DNA of 55,645 nt from Gemmatimonadaceae bacterium (GTDB taxonomy: Bacteria > Gemmatimonadota > Gemmatimonadetes > Gemmatimonadales > Gemmatimonadaceae): NCBI GenBank assembly GCA_037721215.1, contig JBBJNV010000003.1, positions 1 to 55,645 of the forward strand. Direction: 5' to 3'. Under the pieces are notes generated by a model. That model made no database searches, was not told the origin of the DNA, and worked only from the letters and a program-made list of their open reading frames with translations. The translations under genes were made by a program, and so were the position numbers. This document shows, one piece after another, positions 9,539 through 19,700 of the stretch. Numbering within the stretch: position 1 is the first letter of the stretch; each line of letters opens with the position of its first letter.

Positions 9539-10180
9539 ATGGACAGAGATATTTCTTCTACCGGCGACCGGTTCGGTCGGCTGGTTCGGCTCGAGGAAAT
9601 CAAGGACTTCGATATCGCGAAAGGCAGCCGGGATATTCGCGGCTGGAACGTCAAGACTCCAGACGGACGAAATATCGGAAAAGTTGACGAGCTGATTGTG
9701 GATGCCGAGGCGAAGCGTGTCCGTTATATGGATGTGAAGATCGACCGTAAAGCACTGGGGGTCGACGACGATCGGCATATACTTGTGCCGATTGGTGCGG
9801 CGGAACTGAGCGAAACCGGTAATGACGTACTGCTTGACCGGTTGCCTGCTCGAGGACTGGCCAACGCCCCGGCCTATTCGCGGGCTCCGATCACGTCGGA
9901 GTATGAAGCATCAGTTCGCGACTATTACAACGCTGCAGGCACCGATAGCGGCGCCAGTTATCAGGGCGACGAGATGTACGATGACAAGCGGCTTCGACAC
10001 GATCACGCGCGCGAAGCCTCCGGCGATCTGGGCTCGATAACGCCGAAGTTCGGCGACAATGAGGTCACCCTGCCACTGACGGACGACCAGGAAGTCATCA
10101 TTCGGCGGCCGGGTTCCGACCAGGAGATGGTGATCAGGAAGAGCACGGCGCCAGACAGCGGAACTACAAAAGACCGCTAG
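9539..10180 (+). CDS. PRC-barrel domain protein
   Basis: A 213-residue soluble protein with one PRC-barrel (about residues 35-95: GWNVKTPDGRNIGKVDELIV ... HILVPIGAAEL) and a hydrophilic C-terminal tail that resembles a short piece of the stress-related DUF2382 region (about 170-205). Proteins with this plan are common in soil bacteria and often linked to general stress or surface adaptation, but the molecular function is not known. The start is fixed by a strong Shine-Dalgarno. It converges on ada with a 22-base gap. Confidence 0.85.
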   Translation: MDRDISSTGDRFGRLVRLEEIKDFDIAKGSRDIRGWNVKTPDGRNIGKVDELIVDAEAKRVRYMDVKIDRKALGVDDDRHILVPIGAAELSETGNDVLLDRLPARGLANAPAYSRAPITSEYEASVRDYYNAAGTDSGASYQGDEMYDDKRLRHDHAREASGDLGSITPKFGDNEVTLPLTDDQEVIIRRPGSDQEMVIRKSTAPDSGTTKDR

Positions 10181-10202
10181 CCACCCAGAACCTGCTGCCG
10201 GA

Positions 10203-11279
10203 TCAGGTTTCCAGGACTGGTTCGGCTTCCAGGTGTTTTTTCTCCAGATCGAGAAGAAATTTCTTTCTCCACAGCCCTCCGCCGTAGCCGCAGAGTTCGC
10301 CGTTCTGGCGGACGACGCGATGACATGGAATGATGATAGCGAGGCGGTTGTCGCCATTCGCCTTGCCGACGGCCCGTTGCGCTCCCGGCCTTCCCATCGC
10401 CCGGGCCTGCTGCTCGTAGCTGATGGTTTCCCCGTAAGGAATCAGCAGCAATTGCTTCCACGCGGCGACCTGAAACTCGGTCCCTGGCAGCACGAGTGGA
10501 ACGTCAAAGGTCTTGATACCGCCGGTAAAATAAATATCTAACTCTTTCTGCAATCGCTCGGTGTGACGATTAGCCCCCGGCACGATCGGCTGTCCGAACC
10601 ATTTCCTGAGACGCGTGATCTGCGTTTCGATCATCCTGCGGTCGGCGAATTCGAGCAGGCAGACCCCTTCCTCCGTTGCGCCGGCCAGCACGGGCCCGAG
10701 GGGCGTCAGGAAACGCGATACGACGATCGGGCGAATATCATTGCCTTGGTTGGGAGGGGCGTCGAACGCGCGCGTAAATGCGTCATGGAAACCGCTCGCC
10801 GACTCAAAGCCGTGTGTGTATCCGACACCCTCCCATTTTTCTCCCTGCCGTATCTGGCCGAGTGCAACTCCGAGGCGCCGTGCCCGCTGGTATGCCTGGA
10901 AAGTGAGGCCGTGGTGCTGGAGGAACCAGCGCCTGACGCGAGCCGGATCGAACTCCGCCGCACTCAGATCGGCGTCTCGCCACCGACGTGCCGGATCAGC
11001 ATCAACGCGGACGAGGAGATCCTTTAGCCAGGAAGGTGCGGCGCCAGCGGGATCCAGAGGACGGCACCGCATGCAGGGCCGGTAGCCCGCCACGACAGCC
11101 TCTCGAACCGTGGCATAGTATTCGACGTTCTCTCTCAGGGGCTTCTTCGCGGAACAGGTGGGCCGACAGAATATTCCTGTCGTTCTGATGGCCGCGAAGA
11201 ATACACCGTCGAAAGTGCTGTCGCGTTCGGCCAGCGCACGATACATCTTGTTAGCTGAAGGCAGTGAGGTGTTTGTCAT
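10203..11279 (-). CDS. ada: Ada: methylated-DNA repair protein and transcriptional activator
   Basis: Direct reversal of alkylation damage plus regulation of the adaptive response. The 358-residue protein has the three-part Ada plan: the N-terminal zinc/methylphosphotriester domain (FDGVFFAAIRTTGIFCRPTC, then RPCMRCRP, giving the four zinc cysteines), a central AraC-type helix-turn-helix (about 90-170, RVRRWFLQHHGLTFQAYQR), and a C-terminal O6-methylguanine methyltransferase with the acceptor cysteine in IIPCHRVV. Length matches E. coli Ada. I chose the ATG at 11279 (MTNTSLPSANKMYRAL); the frame is open further upstream but those residues are not family-like. Confidence 0.95.
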   Translation of the reverse strand: MTNTSLPSANKMYRALAERDSTFDGVFFAAIRTTGIFCRPTCSAKKPLRENVEYYATVREAVVAGYRPCMRCRPLDPAGAAPSWLKDLLVRVDADPARRWRDADLSAAEFDPARVRRWFLQHHGLTFQAYQRARRLGVALGQIRQGEKWEGVGYTHGFESASGFHDAFTRAFDAPPNQGNDIRPIVVSRFLTPLGPVLAGATEEGVCLLEFADRRMIETQITRLRKWFGQPIVPGANRHTERLQKELDIYFTGGIKTFDVPLVLPGTEFQVAAWKQLLLIPYGETISYEQQARAMGRPGAQRAVGKANGDNRLAIIIPCHRVVRQNGELCGYGGGLWRKKFLLDLEKKHLEAEPVLET

Positions 11280-11379
11280 GAACGGCAATCTAGAATCGTT
11301 GGCCGACAGCTTCCACCGAAAACTGGACAGGTAATTCCAACTGTATGGCGACGTTGCAGCAATGAACCCGGGAGCTACG

Positions 11380-11571
11380 ATGGACGACGAACTAAAGAAG
11401 AGATGGGAGAGTCTTGAAGCGGAGCTCAGAGCAGCCATGGCCAAGCTCGCCGAAGCGATTGAAAAGGCCAGAGACGAGATGCCTGCGGCCGCCAAGGCGA
11501 TAAATGACGAGTACCTGCGCGTGCAGGAAAAGCTCGACAGGGCTGTCGACAAAATGAAAATGCGAAAGTAG
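11380..11571 (+). CDS. Small helical (coiled-coil) protein
   Basis: A 63-residue, highly charged protein with no cysteine and no membrane segment. Heptad-like spacing of Leu/Ala (LEAELRAAMAKLAEAIEKAR) suggests a single amphipathic helix or antiparallel coiled coil. A GGGAG motif six bases before the ATG supports this start. Only two bases separate its stop from the next gene, so the two are probably co-transcribed. I do not recognise a family; function unknown. Confidence 0.65.
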   Translation: MDDELKKRWESLEAELRAAMAKLAEAIEKARDEMPAAAKAINDEYLRVQEKLDRAVDKMKMRK

Positions 11572-11573
11572 AA

Positions 11574-12443
11574 ATGCGATGGGCGTTGGCGGCAGCCGGG
11601 TGGCTGGTGAGCGGTACTTTCGCATTGCAGGCCAGTGCGCAGTGCCGGCCGCCGAAGGACAGCAATGAAGCGCGGCTTCTTGCGTTTTACTCGGTACCCA
11701 TTTCCTTCTCGCCGGCGGGAGCGCCGGAGCACCTGGCTCCGTGGACGATCCGCATCGGGGGTGAGGCCGGACCAGTCCCTGATCCCGACGCCGAGATTCT
11801 ACAGACTGGCGCCTGCTTCAGTCAGAAGAGCGAGAACACGGGGCTATCGCCGGTATTCGGGCGACCCCGGCTGACAGTCGGGTTGCCCGCGAGTTTTGCC
11901 CTCGAAGTCAGCTATCTGCCGCCGATCAGGATCAACGCTGCGGAGCCGAATCTCGTAAGCGGAGCGCTATCCTGGATTCACCGTATACGCATGCAAACGA
12001 CGAGCGACGGAACAGACGTCATGCTGAGGCTGCACGGAACTACCGGACGGGTGAGAGGCCCAATCACATGTCCAGCAGCCGGGTTGCAGACCATCAATCC
12101 AACTCAACCATGTTTTGGAACCACACAGTCAGTCGACACGTTTGAGCCAACGATGATGGGCGCAGAGGGTGTCGTGGGCACCGCTGCATACGATGGAAGG
12201 CTCGGCTTGTATGTTGGCGGGGGCGCCAATTTTCTGCGCCCCAGGTTCCGCGTGGGTTTCACCGATGGGCTTGGCAGCGTCGATAATACCGAGATTGAAA
12301 CTGACCTCACACGGGCTGTCGTGTTCGCCGGTTTGACCGCGCAGGTATCTCGCACGCTCGATCTGTCGGCCCAGGTTTATTCGGTGCCCAAGGACGCGAC
12401 GACACTTCGGGTTGGCGCCGGTTACAGGATCAGTCTCAGGTAG
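11574..12443 (+). CDS. Exported hypothetical protein, possible outer-membrane barrel
   Basis: A 289-residue protein of no recognised family. Residues 1-22 are a signal peptide with an Ala-Ser-Ala cleavage site (TFALQASAQC). The mature part has alternating hydrophobic/polar strands, glycine-rich turns and ends in a strand-like GAGYRISLR, which fits a beta-barrel or periplasmic beta protein. Four cysteines (near residues 23, 79, 164 and 174) could form disulfides. The second gene of a likely two-gene unit with the coiled-coil protein before it. Confidence 0.7.
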   Translation: MRWALAAAGWLVSGTFALQASAQCRPPKDSNEARLLAFYSVPISFSPAGAPEHLAPWTIRIGGEAGPVPDPDAEILQTGACFSQKSENTGLSPVFGRPRLTVGLPASFALEVSYLPPIRINAAEPNLVSGALSWIHRIRMQTTSDGTDVMLRLHGTTGRVRGPITCPAAGLQTINPTQPCFGTTQSVDTFEPTMMGAEGVVGTAAYDGRLGLYVGGGANFLRPRFRVGFTDGLGSVDNTEIETDLTRAVVFAGLTAQVSRTLDLSAQVYSVPKDATTLRVGAGYRISLR

Positions 12444-12505
12444 GTACCGCGTTACGGCACGATTTCTGTAAGTGCATCTCTCTGATCCTCAACTGAGAGA
12501 AGCCG

Positions 12506-12709
12506 ATGAAGCCGACCCACGTAAACAAGAATGACGCAATCGTCACCGACCAAAAGCTCCGTCATAACGACGATGGCATTTATGCGCAGGAGAAGCAGGA
12601 ATTCCAGGGCTCCGAGAAAAAGAAGCAGCGCGAGGCAGAATCGGTAGCCGAAGAAAGTTCCATCGAGGAAGCGCCGTCTGCGGACAACAGCAAGCGCGAC
12701 GAAAAATAA
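12506..12709 (+). CDS. Small charged, probably disordered protein
   Basis: A 67-residue protein made almost wholly of Lys, Glu, Asp, Gln, Asn and Ser (QEFQGSEKKKQREAESVAEE), with no hydrophobic core, so it is predicted to be disordered. A GAGAGAAG stretch lies just before the ATG at about the right distance for ribosome binding. No family recognised. A similar charged small gene lies at 29726-29938. It could be a stress or desiccation protein; that is speculation. Confidence 0.5.
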   Translation: MKPTHVNKNDAIVTDQKLRHNDDGIYAQEKQEFQGSEKKKQREAESVAEESSIEEAPSADNSKRDEK

Positions 12710-12818
12710 TCGGCAGCGAGGGAACATCGATTCCCAGATATGCTACAACTGGGTGGATCCATTACCGGATCGCACTGACGAATCGACTCAATCAACAGGA
12801 ATTAACGAGGTGCATACT

Positions 12819-13508
12819 ATGAAGTTCTTAATGAATGGCCGACGGACTCTCGTCGCGACTCTGGCGCTCGGCTCAATCGGTCTTTCCGCCTGCGCCAGTC
12901 TGAATAACAAGGAACGGGGCGCTGTCATTGGCGCCGGCACCGGTGCCGCTGTTGGCGGCGTGATCGGCAACAACACCGGAGGTTCCACAGCCAGGGGCGC
13001 AATCATTGGCGCGGTACTGGGAGGTGTGGCCGGTGCGGTCATCGGCAACCAGATGGATCAGCAGGCGAAGGAGATCGACCAGTCTGTCACCGGAGCCGAG
13101 GTAGAGCGCGTAGGTGAGGGAATCGAAGTGACGTTCAACTCCGGGCTGCTGTTCGACTTCGACTCCGATGTTATCCGACCGGCTGCGGCGGAGAACCTTC
13201 GCGAGCTGGCGAGAAACCTGACCAAGTACGGCAATTCGAGCCTGCTCATCGTGGGTCACACCGATAGCCAGGGTGATGATTCGTACAATCAGAGCCTGTC
13301 GTACCGCCGTGCGAATGCAGCGTCCGCGTACCTTCAGGCGCAGGGTGTGCCGCGCTCCAGGATCAATACCAACGGACGAGGCGAGCTTGAGCCGGAAGCT
13401 TCGAATGCCAGCGAGTCAGGGCGACAGAGAAACCGTCGTGTGGAAGTGGCGATATATGCAAGCGAGGCGTACCGCGAGCAGGTAAGACGGGATTCAGCCC
13501 GCAACTAG
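12819..13508 (+). CDS. OmpA-family lipoprotein with glycine-zipper domain
   Basis: A 229-residue outer-membrane-anchored, peptidoglycan-binding protein. The lipobox LSAC places the lipidated cysteine near residue 23. A glycine-zipper segment follows (about 30-75: GAVIGAGTGAAVGGVIG, then a second similar stretch), and then an OmpA domain (about 105-215) with FDFDSDVI, LLIVGHTDSQGDD, NQSLSYRRANAASAYL and RQRNRRVEV, the last containing the diaminopimelate-binding arginine. Same plan as E. coli YiaD. ATG 12819 is preceded by ACGAGG eight bases upstream. Transcription probably ends at the hairpin at 13534. Confidence 0.93.
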   Translation: MKFLMNGRRTLVATLALGSIGLSACASLNNKERGAVIGAGTGAAVGGVIGNNTGGSTARGAIIGAVLGGVAGAVIGNQMDQQAKEIDQSVTGAEVERVGEGIEVTFNSGLLFDFDSDVIRPAAAENLRELARNLTKYGNSSLLIVGHTDSQGDDSYNQSLSYRRANAASAYLQAQGVPRSRINTNGRGELEPEASNASESGRQRNRRVEVAIYASEAYREQVRRDSARN

Positions 13509-13533
13509 TCTGCTGTAGCTGTTACAATCCATC

Positions 13534-13569
13534 ACAGTTCCCCGTCAGGTCTGCCTGACGGGGAACTGT
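13534..13569 (+). terminator. Perfect 16-bp hairpin after the OmpA gene
   Basis: ACAGTTCCCCGTCAGG (13534-13549), loop TCTG, then its exact complement (13554-13569), 25 bases past the stop codon of the OmpA gene. Only a short TTTGTT follows, so it is either a rho-independent terminator with a weak U-tract or an RNA-stabilising 3' hairpin. Confidence 0.8.
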
Positions 13570-13713
13570 TTGTTATGGCGGGTGTGTCTGTGGATCATTC
13601 GTGGTGCAACGATCGTTGAGATGTATATCGACGATCGAATCCTGGTGGACCGAGGCGCAGGACTCGCAATCAGCGATATGTTTCGCGGCATGTCTCTGGC
13701 ATTCTGATTAATC

Positions 13714-16700
13714 GTGGCAATCTCGATACCCCCAAAACCCCCGTCAAACAGGCTCCTGCACCTGTTCCGCCGCAAGCGCCCTGGGTCCGACAGATCGCTG
13801 GTAGGTCCGATCCAGGGGGAGATGTTCGGTGCAGACCGTCTGGCGAAGCATTCGCGGAATATCGCCCGCAAGCACAGGCTACTTCCTCCACGCAAACAAC
13901 GCGGGCACGGTCCGCTACTCGAGAGACTGGATGACACACGGCGAGTACTGAGCCGGGTGCACGACCGCCTGAGTGATGCGGCAGAGCGTGGTGTCGACAT
14001 AAGCCCGGCGGGCGAATGGCTGCTCGACAACGCGTACATCGTGCAGGAGCATGTTCGGGAGATACGCACGAATCTTCCAGGCGGCTACTACCAGGAGCTT
14101 CCGAAGCTGGCCAACGGCACTCTGGCCGACTACCCGCGGGTGTATGATGTCGCAATCGAGCTGATTGCGCACACCGAGGGTCATTTGTCGCTCGAGAACA
14201 TCACTCTCTTCGTGCAAGAGTACCAGAAGGTGACTGCCCTGAAGATGGGCGAATTGTGGGCGATCCCGACGATGCTTCGGCTCGGACTCGTCGAGAACAT
14301 CCGCCGGATGTCCCTCCGCGTGTCCGCCCGGCTGGACGAAGTCGAGCTTGCGGACCGATGGGCGAAACGGCTGATGCTCGCCAATGACGAATCACCTGCC
14401 GCCCTTACCCGTGAACTGGATTCGTTTATCGATGAGCATCCGGCGTTCACGCCGATTTTCGTGACTCGCTTTCTGCATCAGATTCGCGGTTACCAGGTCA
14501 ATTTCACCCCTCTTATCTGGCTGGAGCAGTGGATCGCCGAGGACGGTCCGAGCGCCGAGGTGGCAGTTACGAGGTCGAACCGGATGACTGCCATGACGCA
14601 GGTGACGGTGGCCAACTGCATTACGAGCCTACGCACTATCGCGCGTCTTGACTGGAAGGATTTTGTAGAGTCGCAGAGCGTGACTGAAAAGATTCTCCGG
14701 AAGGACGTGACGGGTTGTTATCCCACAATGCTGTTCGGAACGCGCGATCACTACCGGCATGTGGTCGAACACATTGCAAAGCAGACGAAAAAAGAAGAGG
14801 AAGAAGTAGCACGCGCCGCTCTCGCGCTTTCGATTTCGTCAGAGAACAAAGGCGACGTTCGGCGTTCTCATATCGGCTACTATCTGATCGACGAGGGACG
14901 GTTCGATCTGGAGCGCGAAACCGGATATACGCCGCCTCTGAAAGAATCGATATACCGCTGGACTCAGCGTCACCCGACGTTTCTTTATTTCGGCGGCATT
15001 GCGACGGCAACGCTGATGCTGATATCGCTCGTGTTCTCGGTGATAGAACCGGAGACGATAGGGTTGAGGATTGCGGTGTTCCTTCTCGCGCTCGTACCCG
15101 CAAACGAGATCGGTATCGGGATTGTCAACCAGCTCGTCACGCTGCTGCTGCCGCCGCACATTCTGCCCAAAATGGAGTTCCGCGAGGACGGGATTCCCGA
15201 CGCCAACCGGACTGCGGTCGTGGTTCCCACGCTATTCGGAAGCGTCAAGGCGGTCACAGAGGCACTGGAGCATATCGAAGTTCAGTATCTCGCCAACCGC
15301 GACCCGAATCTGTTTTTCGCCATCCTCAGTGATTTAACGGACTCGCCAACAGAGACGCGGGAATCCGACGCTGAAATTCTGCAGTCGGCGACGAGCGGAA
15401 TTGCCGAACTCAATGAGAAATACAGTCGCGACGAGAGCGATGTGTTCTATCTGTTCCATCGCCGCCGTCTCTGGAACGAGCAACAGGGCGTGTGGATGGG
15501 GTGGGAACGGAAGCGCGGCAAGCTCGGACAGTTCAACCGTTATCTGCGAGGGCATGCGGAAGATGCGTTCGCAACAGTCACGGGAGATCCGACAATGCTG
15601 CGAAGCGTGAAGTTCGTCATCACGCTCGACTCGGATACGGTATTGCCCCGGGACGCTGCACAGATGCTGGTGGGAGCAATAGCTCATCCCCTGAACACCC
15701 CGGAGTATGATCCGCAGCTGGGTCGCATTGTGCGCGGCTATGGGATTTTCCAGCCCCGGGTCGGCGTGTCGCTCACGAGCGCGCATGCATCACACTTCGC
15801 GGCGATCCATTCGGGACATCCCGGCGTGGATCCTTATACAACCGCAGTGTCGGACGTGTACCAGGATCTGTTCTCCGAGGGAAGCTTTACCGGAAAAGGT
15901 ATTTATGACGTGGATGCGTTCGAACAGGCGACGCACGGACGGTTCCCCGAGAACACGCTGCTAAGTCACGATCTGATCGAAGGCGCGTACTCGAGAGCGG
16001 CGCTCGCTACCGACATCGAGGTATATGATGACTACCCGGCGCGGTACCTGACATACACGCGCCGCAAGCACCGGTGGATCAGAGGCGACTGGCAGCTGCT
16101 TGGCTGGCTGACGGGCACCGTACCGGGGCCGGAGGGACCCACGAAAAACCGCCTGTCGGCGATCTCGCGCTGGAAGATCTTCGATAATCTCCGGCGAAGT
16201 GTCGTTGAGCTCTCACTGCTGGTTTTGCTTTTTGCCGGCTGGTTCGTGCTGCCTGGCCCGGCAATACGGTGGACGATGCTGGTGCTCGGCGCGATTCTGT
16301 TTCCCTGGGTTTTCTCCCTGTTCCTGGCGCTGTTGCGGCCGCCCACGGATCAGTCGTGGGCGGCGTATTACACGGCTGTTGGCCGGGACGCCAGCGTCAG
16401 CGCGCAGCAGTTCGTCCTCGCCGCAACATTTCTGCCACATCAGGCGGTAGTCAGTGCAGACGCAATTGTCCGCACCCTTATTCGCCTTGGCATTACAAAG
16501 AAAAAGTTTCTTGAATGGCAGACCGCGTCGCAGGTCGAGCGGTCGATGGCAAGCGGATCGCGGATAGAAGTATGGCGGAGAATGTCTCCAGTCACGGCGC
16601 TTGCACTGATCATTGGCATAGCTGTCGTAACGGTATCCGGTACATCGTTCGATGCCGGCTCACGTGACAGCGTTATTCTGCTGGCAGCGACGGTGCCGCT

Positions 16701-19700
16701 TCTGCTGCTGTGGTTCATTTCGCCCGCTGTCGCCCACTCGCTGAGTGCACCAGCAACTCCGAGCGAGCTCCGACTATCGGGCACGGAGCGGCAATCTGCG
16801 CTTCGCTACGCGAAGCTGCATTGGCAGTACTTCGAACAGTTCGTGACTGAAGAAACGCAGTGGCTCGCGCCCGACAATTTTCAGGAAGAACCGGAGCCGA
16901 TAGTTGCAGCCCGGACGTCGCCGACGAATATCGGTCTCCAGATGATGTCCATCGTTTCAGCTCACGACCTGGGATTGATTCAGCTGGACGACATGATCGA
17001 ACGTCTGGAGAAAGTGTTTCGCTCGCTCGAACGAATGCGACGGCATCGGGGTCATTTCTTCAATTGGTACGATCTTCGTGACCTGCATGTTCTGGAGCCG
17101 GCCTATATCTCGACAGTCGACAGCGGGAACCTCGCTGGACATCTGATCGCCCTGAAACAGGCTTGCCTGCAGAAAGGCAGGGCGGCCGAGTGTACGAAAG
17201 CTGATGTTGCGCGGCTGCAGGCAATTGCAGAACGCGCGCGGGCGTACGCATTGGAAATGGATTTCAAGTTTCTCTTCGATGACAAGCGGAAGCTTTTCTC
17301 GATAGGCTATCGACAAGCCGCAAATGCTTTCGACAACTCGTATTACGACCTGCTCGCATCAGAGTCGCGGCTGGCATCGTTTATGGCGATCGCCAAGGAC
17401 GACGTTCCTGTCGACCACTGGTTCAGGCTGGGACGCACGCTGACCACGGTGGCAGGCACCAGGACGCTCATCTCCTGGAGCGGAAGCATGTTCGAGTATC
17501 TGATGCCGGCCCTGGTGATGCGCACCTTTCCCTCGACTCTTCTGAGCCAGACGCATCATGGCGCAGTAAAACGGCATATCGCATATGGTGCGGAGCGGGG
17601 CGTGCCGTGGGGAATTTCGGAATCTGCATACAACATCCGGGACAGGGCATCCACGTATCAATATCGCGCCTTCGGTGTTCCGGATATTGCGCTCAAACGC
17701 GGATTGAGCCGGGACCTCGTGATCGCGCCCTACGCCACCGCGCTTGCGTTGCTCGTCGAGCCTCATCAGGCGATGCGGAACATGGCGATGCTCGAGGCGG
17801 AAGGCGCACTCGGTCCATACGGATTCCGCGACGCGATTGACTACACGAGGCCGCTGCCCGGTTCGCGCAAGGCTGTCGTAGGTGCGTATATGGCGCATCA
17901 TGTGGGCATGAGCATGGTGGCGTTCACCAATGCCCTGTGTCGCAATGTGTGGCAGCAGCGGTTTCACTCAGACCCAATAGTGAGGTCAGCGGAGCTCATA
18001 CTCCAGGAGAGGATCCCGAGGCGGCTCGTCGTGCAGGACGTGCAGCAGCAGGACGACACAGTGAACGTCCCGAGCGAGACGGAGAAGCCGGCTGTTCGCG
18101 AGCTCGACACTGCAAACACGCCTCAGCCCCGAATCGCGATTCTGGGCAACGTGCCGTATACGACGATCGTAACCAATTCCGGAAGTGGCGTAAGCAGGTA
18201 CGGCAATATCGCCGTCAACCGCTGGCGCAACGACGGCACGCGGGACGATTTCGGTCAATGGTGTTACGTGAAGGACATGACCACCGGCAATGTGTGGTCG
18301 GCAGGACATCAGCCGGTCTGCGCAACCGCGCAGTGGTACCGGGTGTTTTTCGCAAGTGATCGTGTGACGTTTCATCGCCGCGACGGAGATATCGAAACCC
18401 AGATGGAGATCGCGGTAGCATCGGGTGACGCGGCGGAAGTTCGCAGAATAACGGTCTTCAACCGCTCCAGCATACCGCACGAAATCGAACTCACTAGCTA
18501 TTTCGAGGTCGTAATCGCTCCACCAGATTCAGATCGCGCGCATCCGGCATTCGGAAATCTGTTCGTGCAGACGGAATGGCTCGGTGCAAGTTCCGCGATT
18601 CTGGCGATGCGAAGACCGCGTTCGGCGGTGGACAAAGCAGCATGGTGCGGGCATGTGCTGGCAGTCGGTGCGGGGAGCGCGGGCAGCGTGAGCTGTGAGA
18701 CCGATCGTGCTCAGTTCATCGGCCGGGGACGTTCTGCGCGCGATCCGATCGCTCTCGACGTAAACGGCGATCTCTCCGGAACAGTGGGCGCCGTGCTCGA
18801 TCCGGTGCTTGCCCTGAGGACACGCCTGACGATTCCCGCAGGCCGGTCAGCGGAAGCTACGTTCACCACGTTCATGGCGGAGGATCGCGAGCAGGCGGTG
18901 CAACTCGCCGACCTTTATCACGATACGTACAGTGCGCGCCGTGCACTCGATCTCTCGTGGGCGCAGGCACAGGCAGAATTGCGTGAACTCGGAATATCGC
19001 CCGCGGACGCAGCGCTTTATCAGGAACTGGCAGGCCATCTGCTGTTCACTCATCCCGGCTTCAAGGGTCTTGCGGAAAAATGTGAGGACAACACCCTCGG
19101 ACAGCAGGAATTATGGGCACTCGGGATTTCAGGCGACTGGCCAATATTGCTTGCGACCCTGGAGTCGGCCGACGGCTTGCCGAGCGTTCGCCAGTTGCTG
19201 CGGGTGCATCATTACTGGCGTCTCAAGGGATTGATGTGCGACCTCGTCATTCTCAACGAGCATCCGCCGACATATCTGCAGGAACTCAGTGACGCTCTGC
19301 TGATGACGGTGATGGCATCGAGCGAATCGGGACTACTGGACCGGCCGGGCGGCGTTTTTCTCCGAAGGGCAGATGTGCTGAAGCCAGAGGATATTCAGCT
19401 GCTGAACGCGGTCGCTCGCATCCAGGTGGATTGTGACGGTCTGGGACTTGGCAATTTTCTGGAGTTTCCGAATGTCGAGGACAAATACGAGAAGGACGAG
19501 GGAAGATCGGCTGACGGTGTCGATTCATCGGTAGCATCCCTCAATGGCGACAACGCGCATTCATTACCGCAGACAGATGCATCCGGACTTCAGCACTTCA
19601 ACGGCCTCGGCGGTTTCAACGATAATCACGAATACGAAATCCGGTTGAATGGAGAGGAGCTCCCGCCGGCACCGTGGGTCAATGTGATCGGCAACCCGGC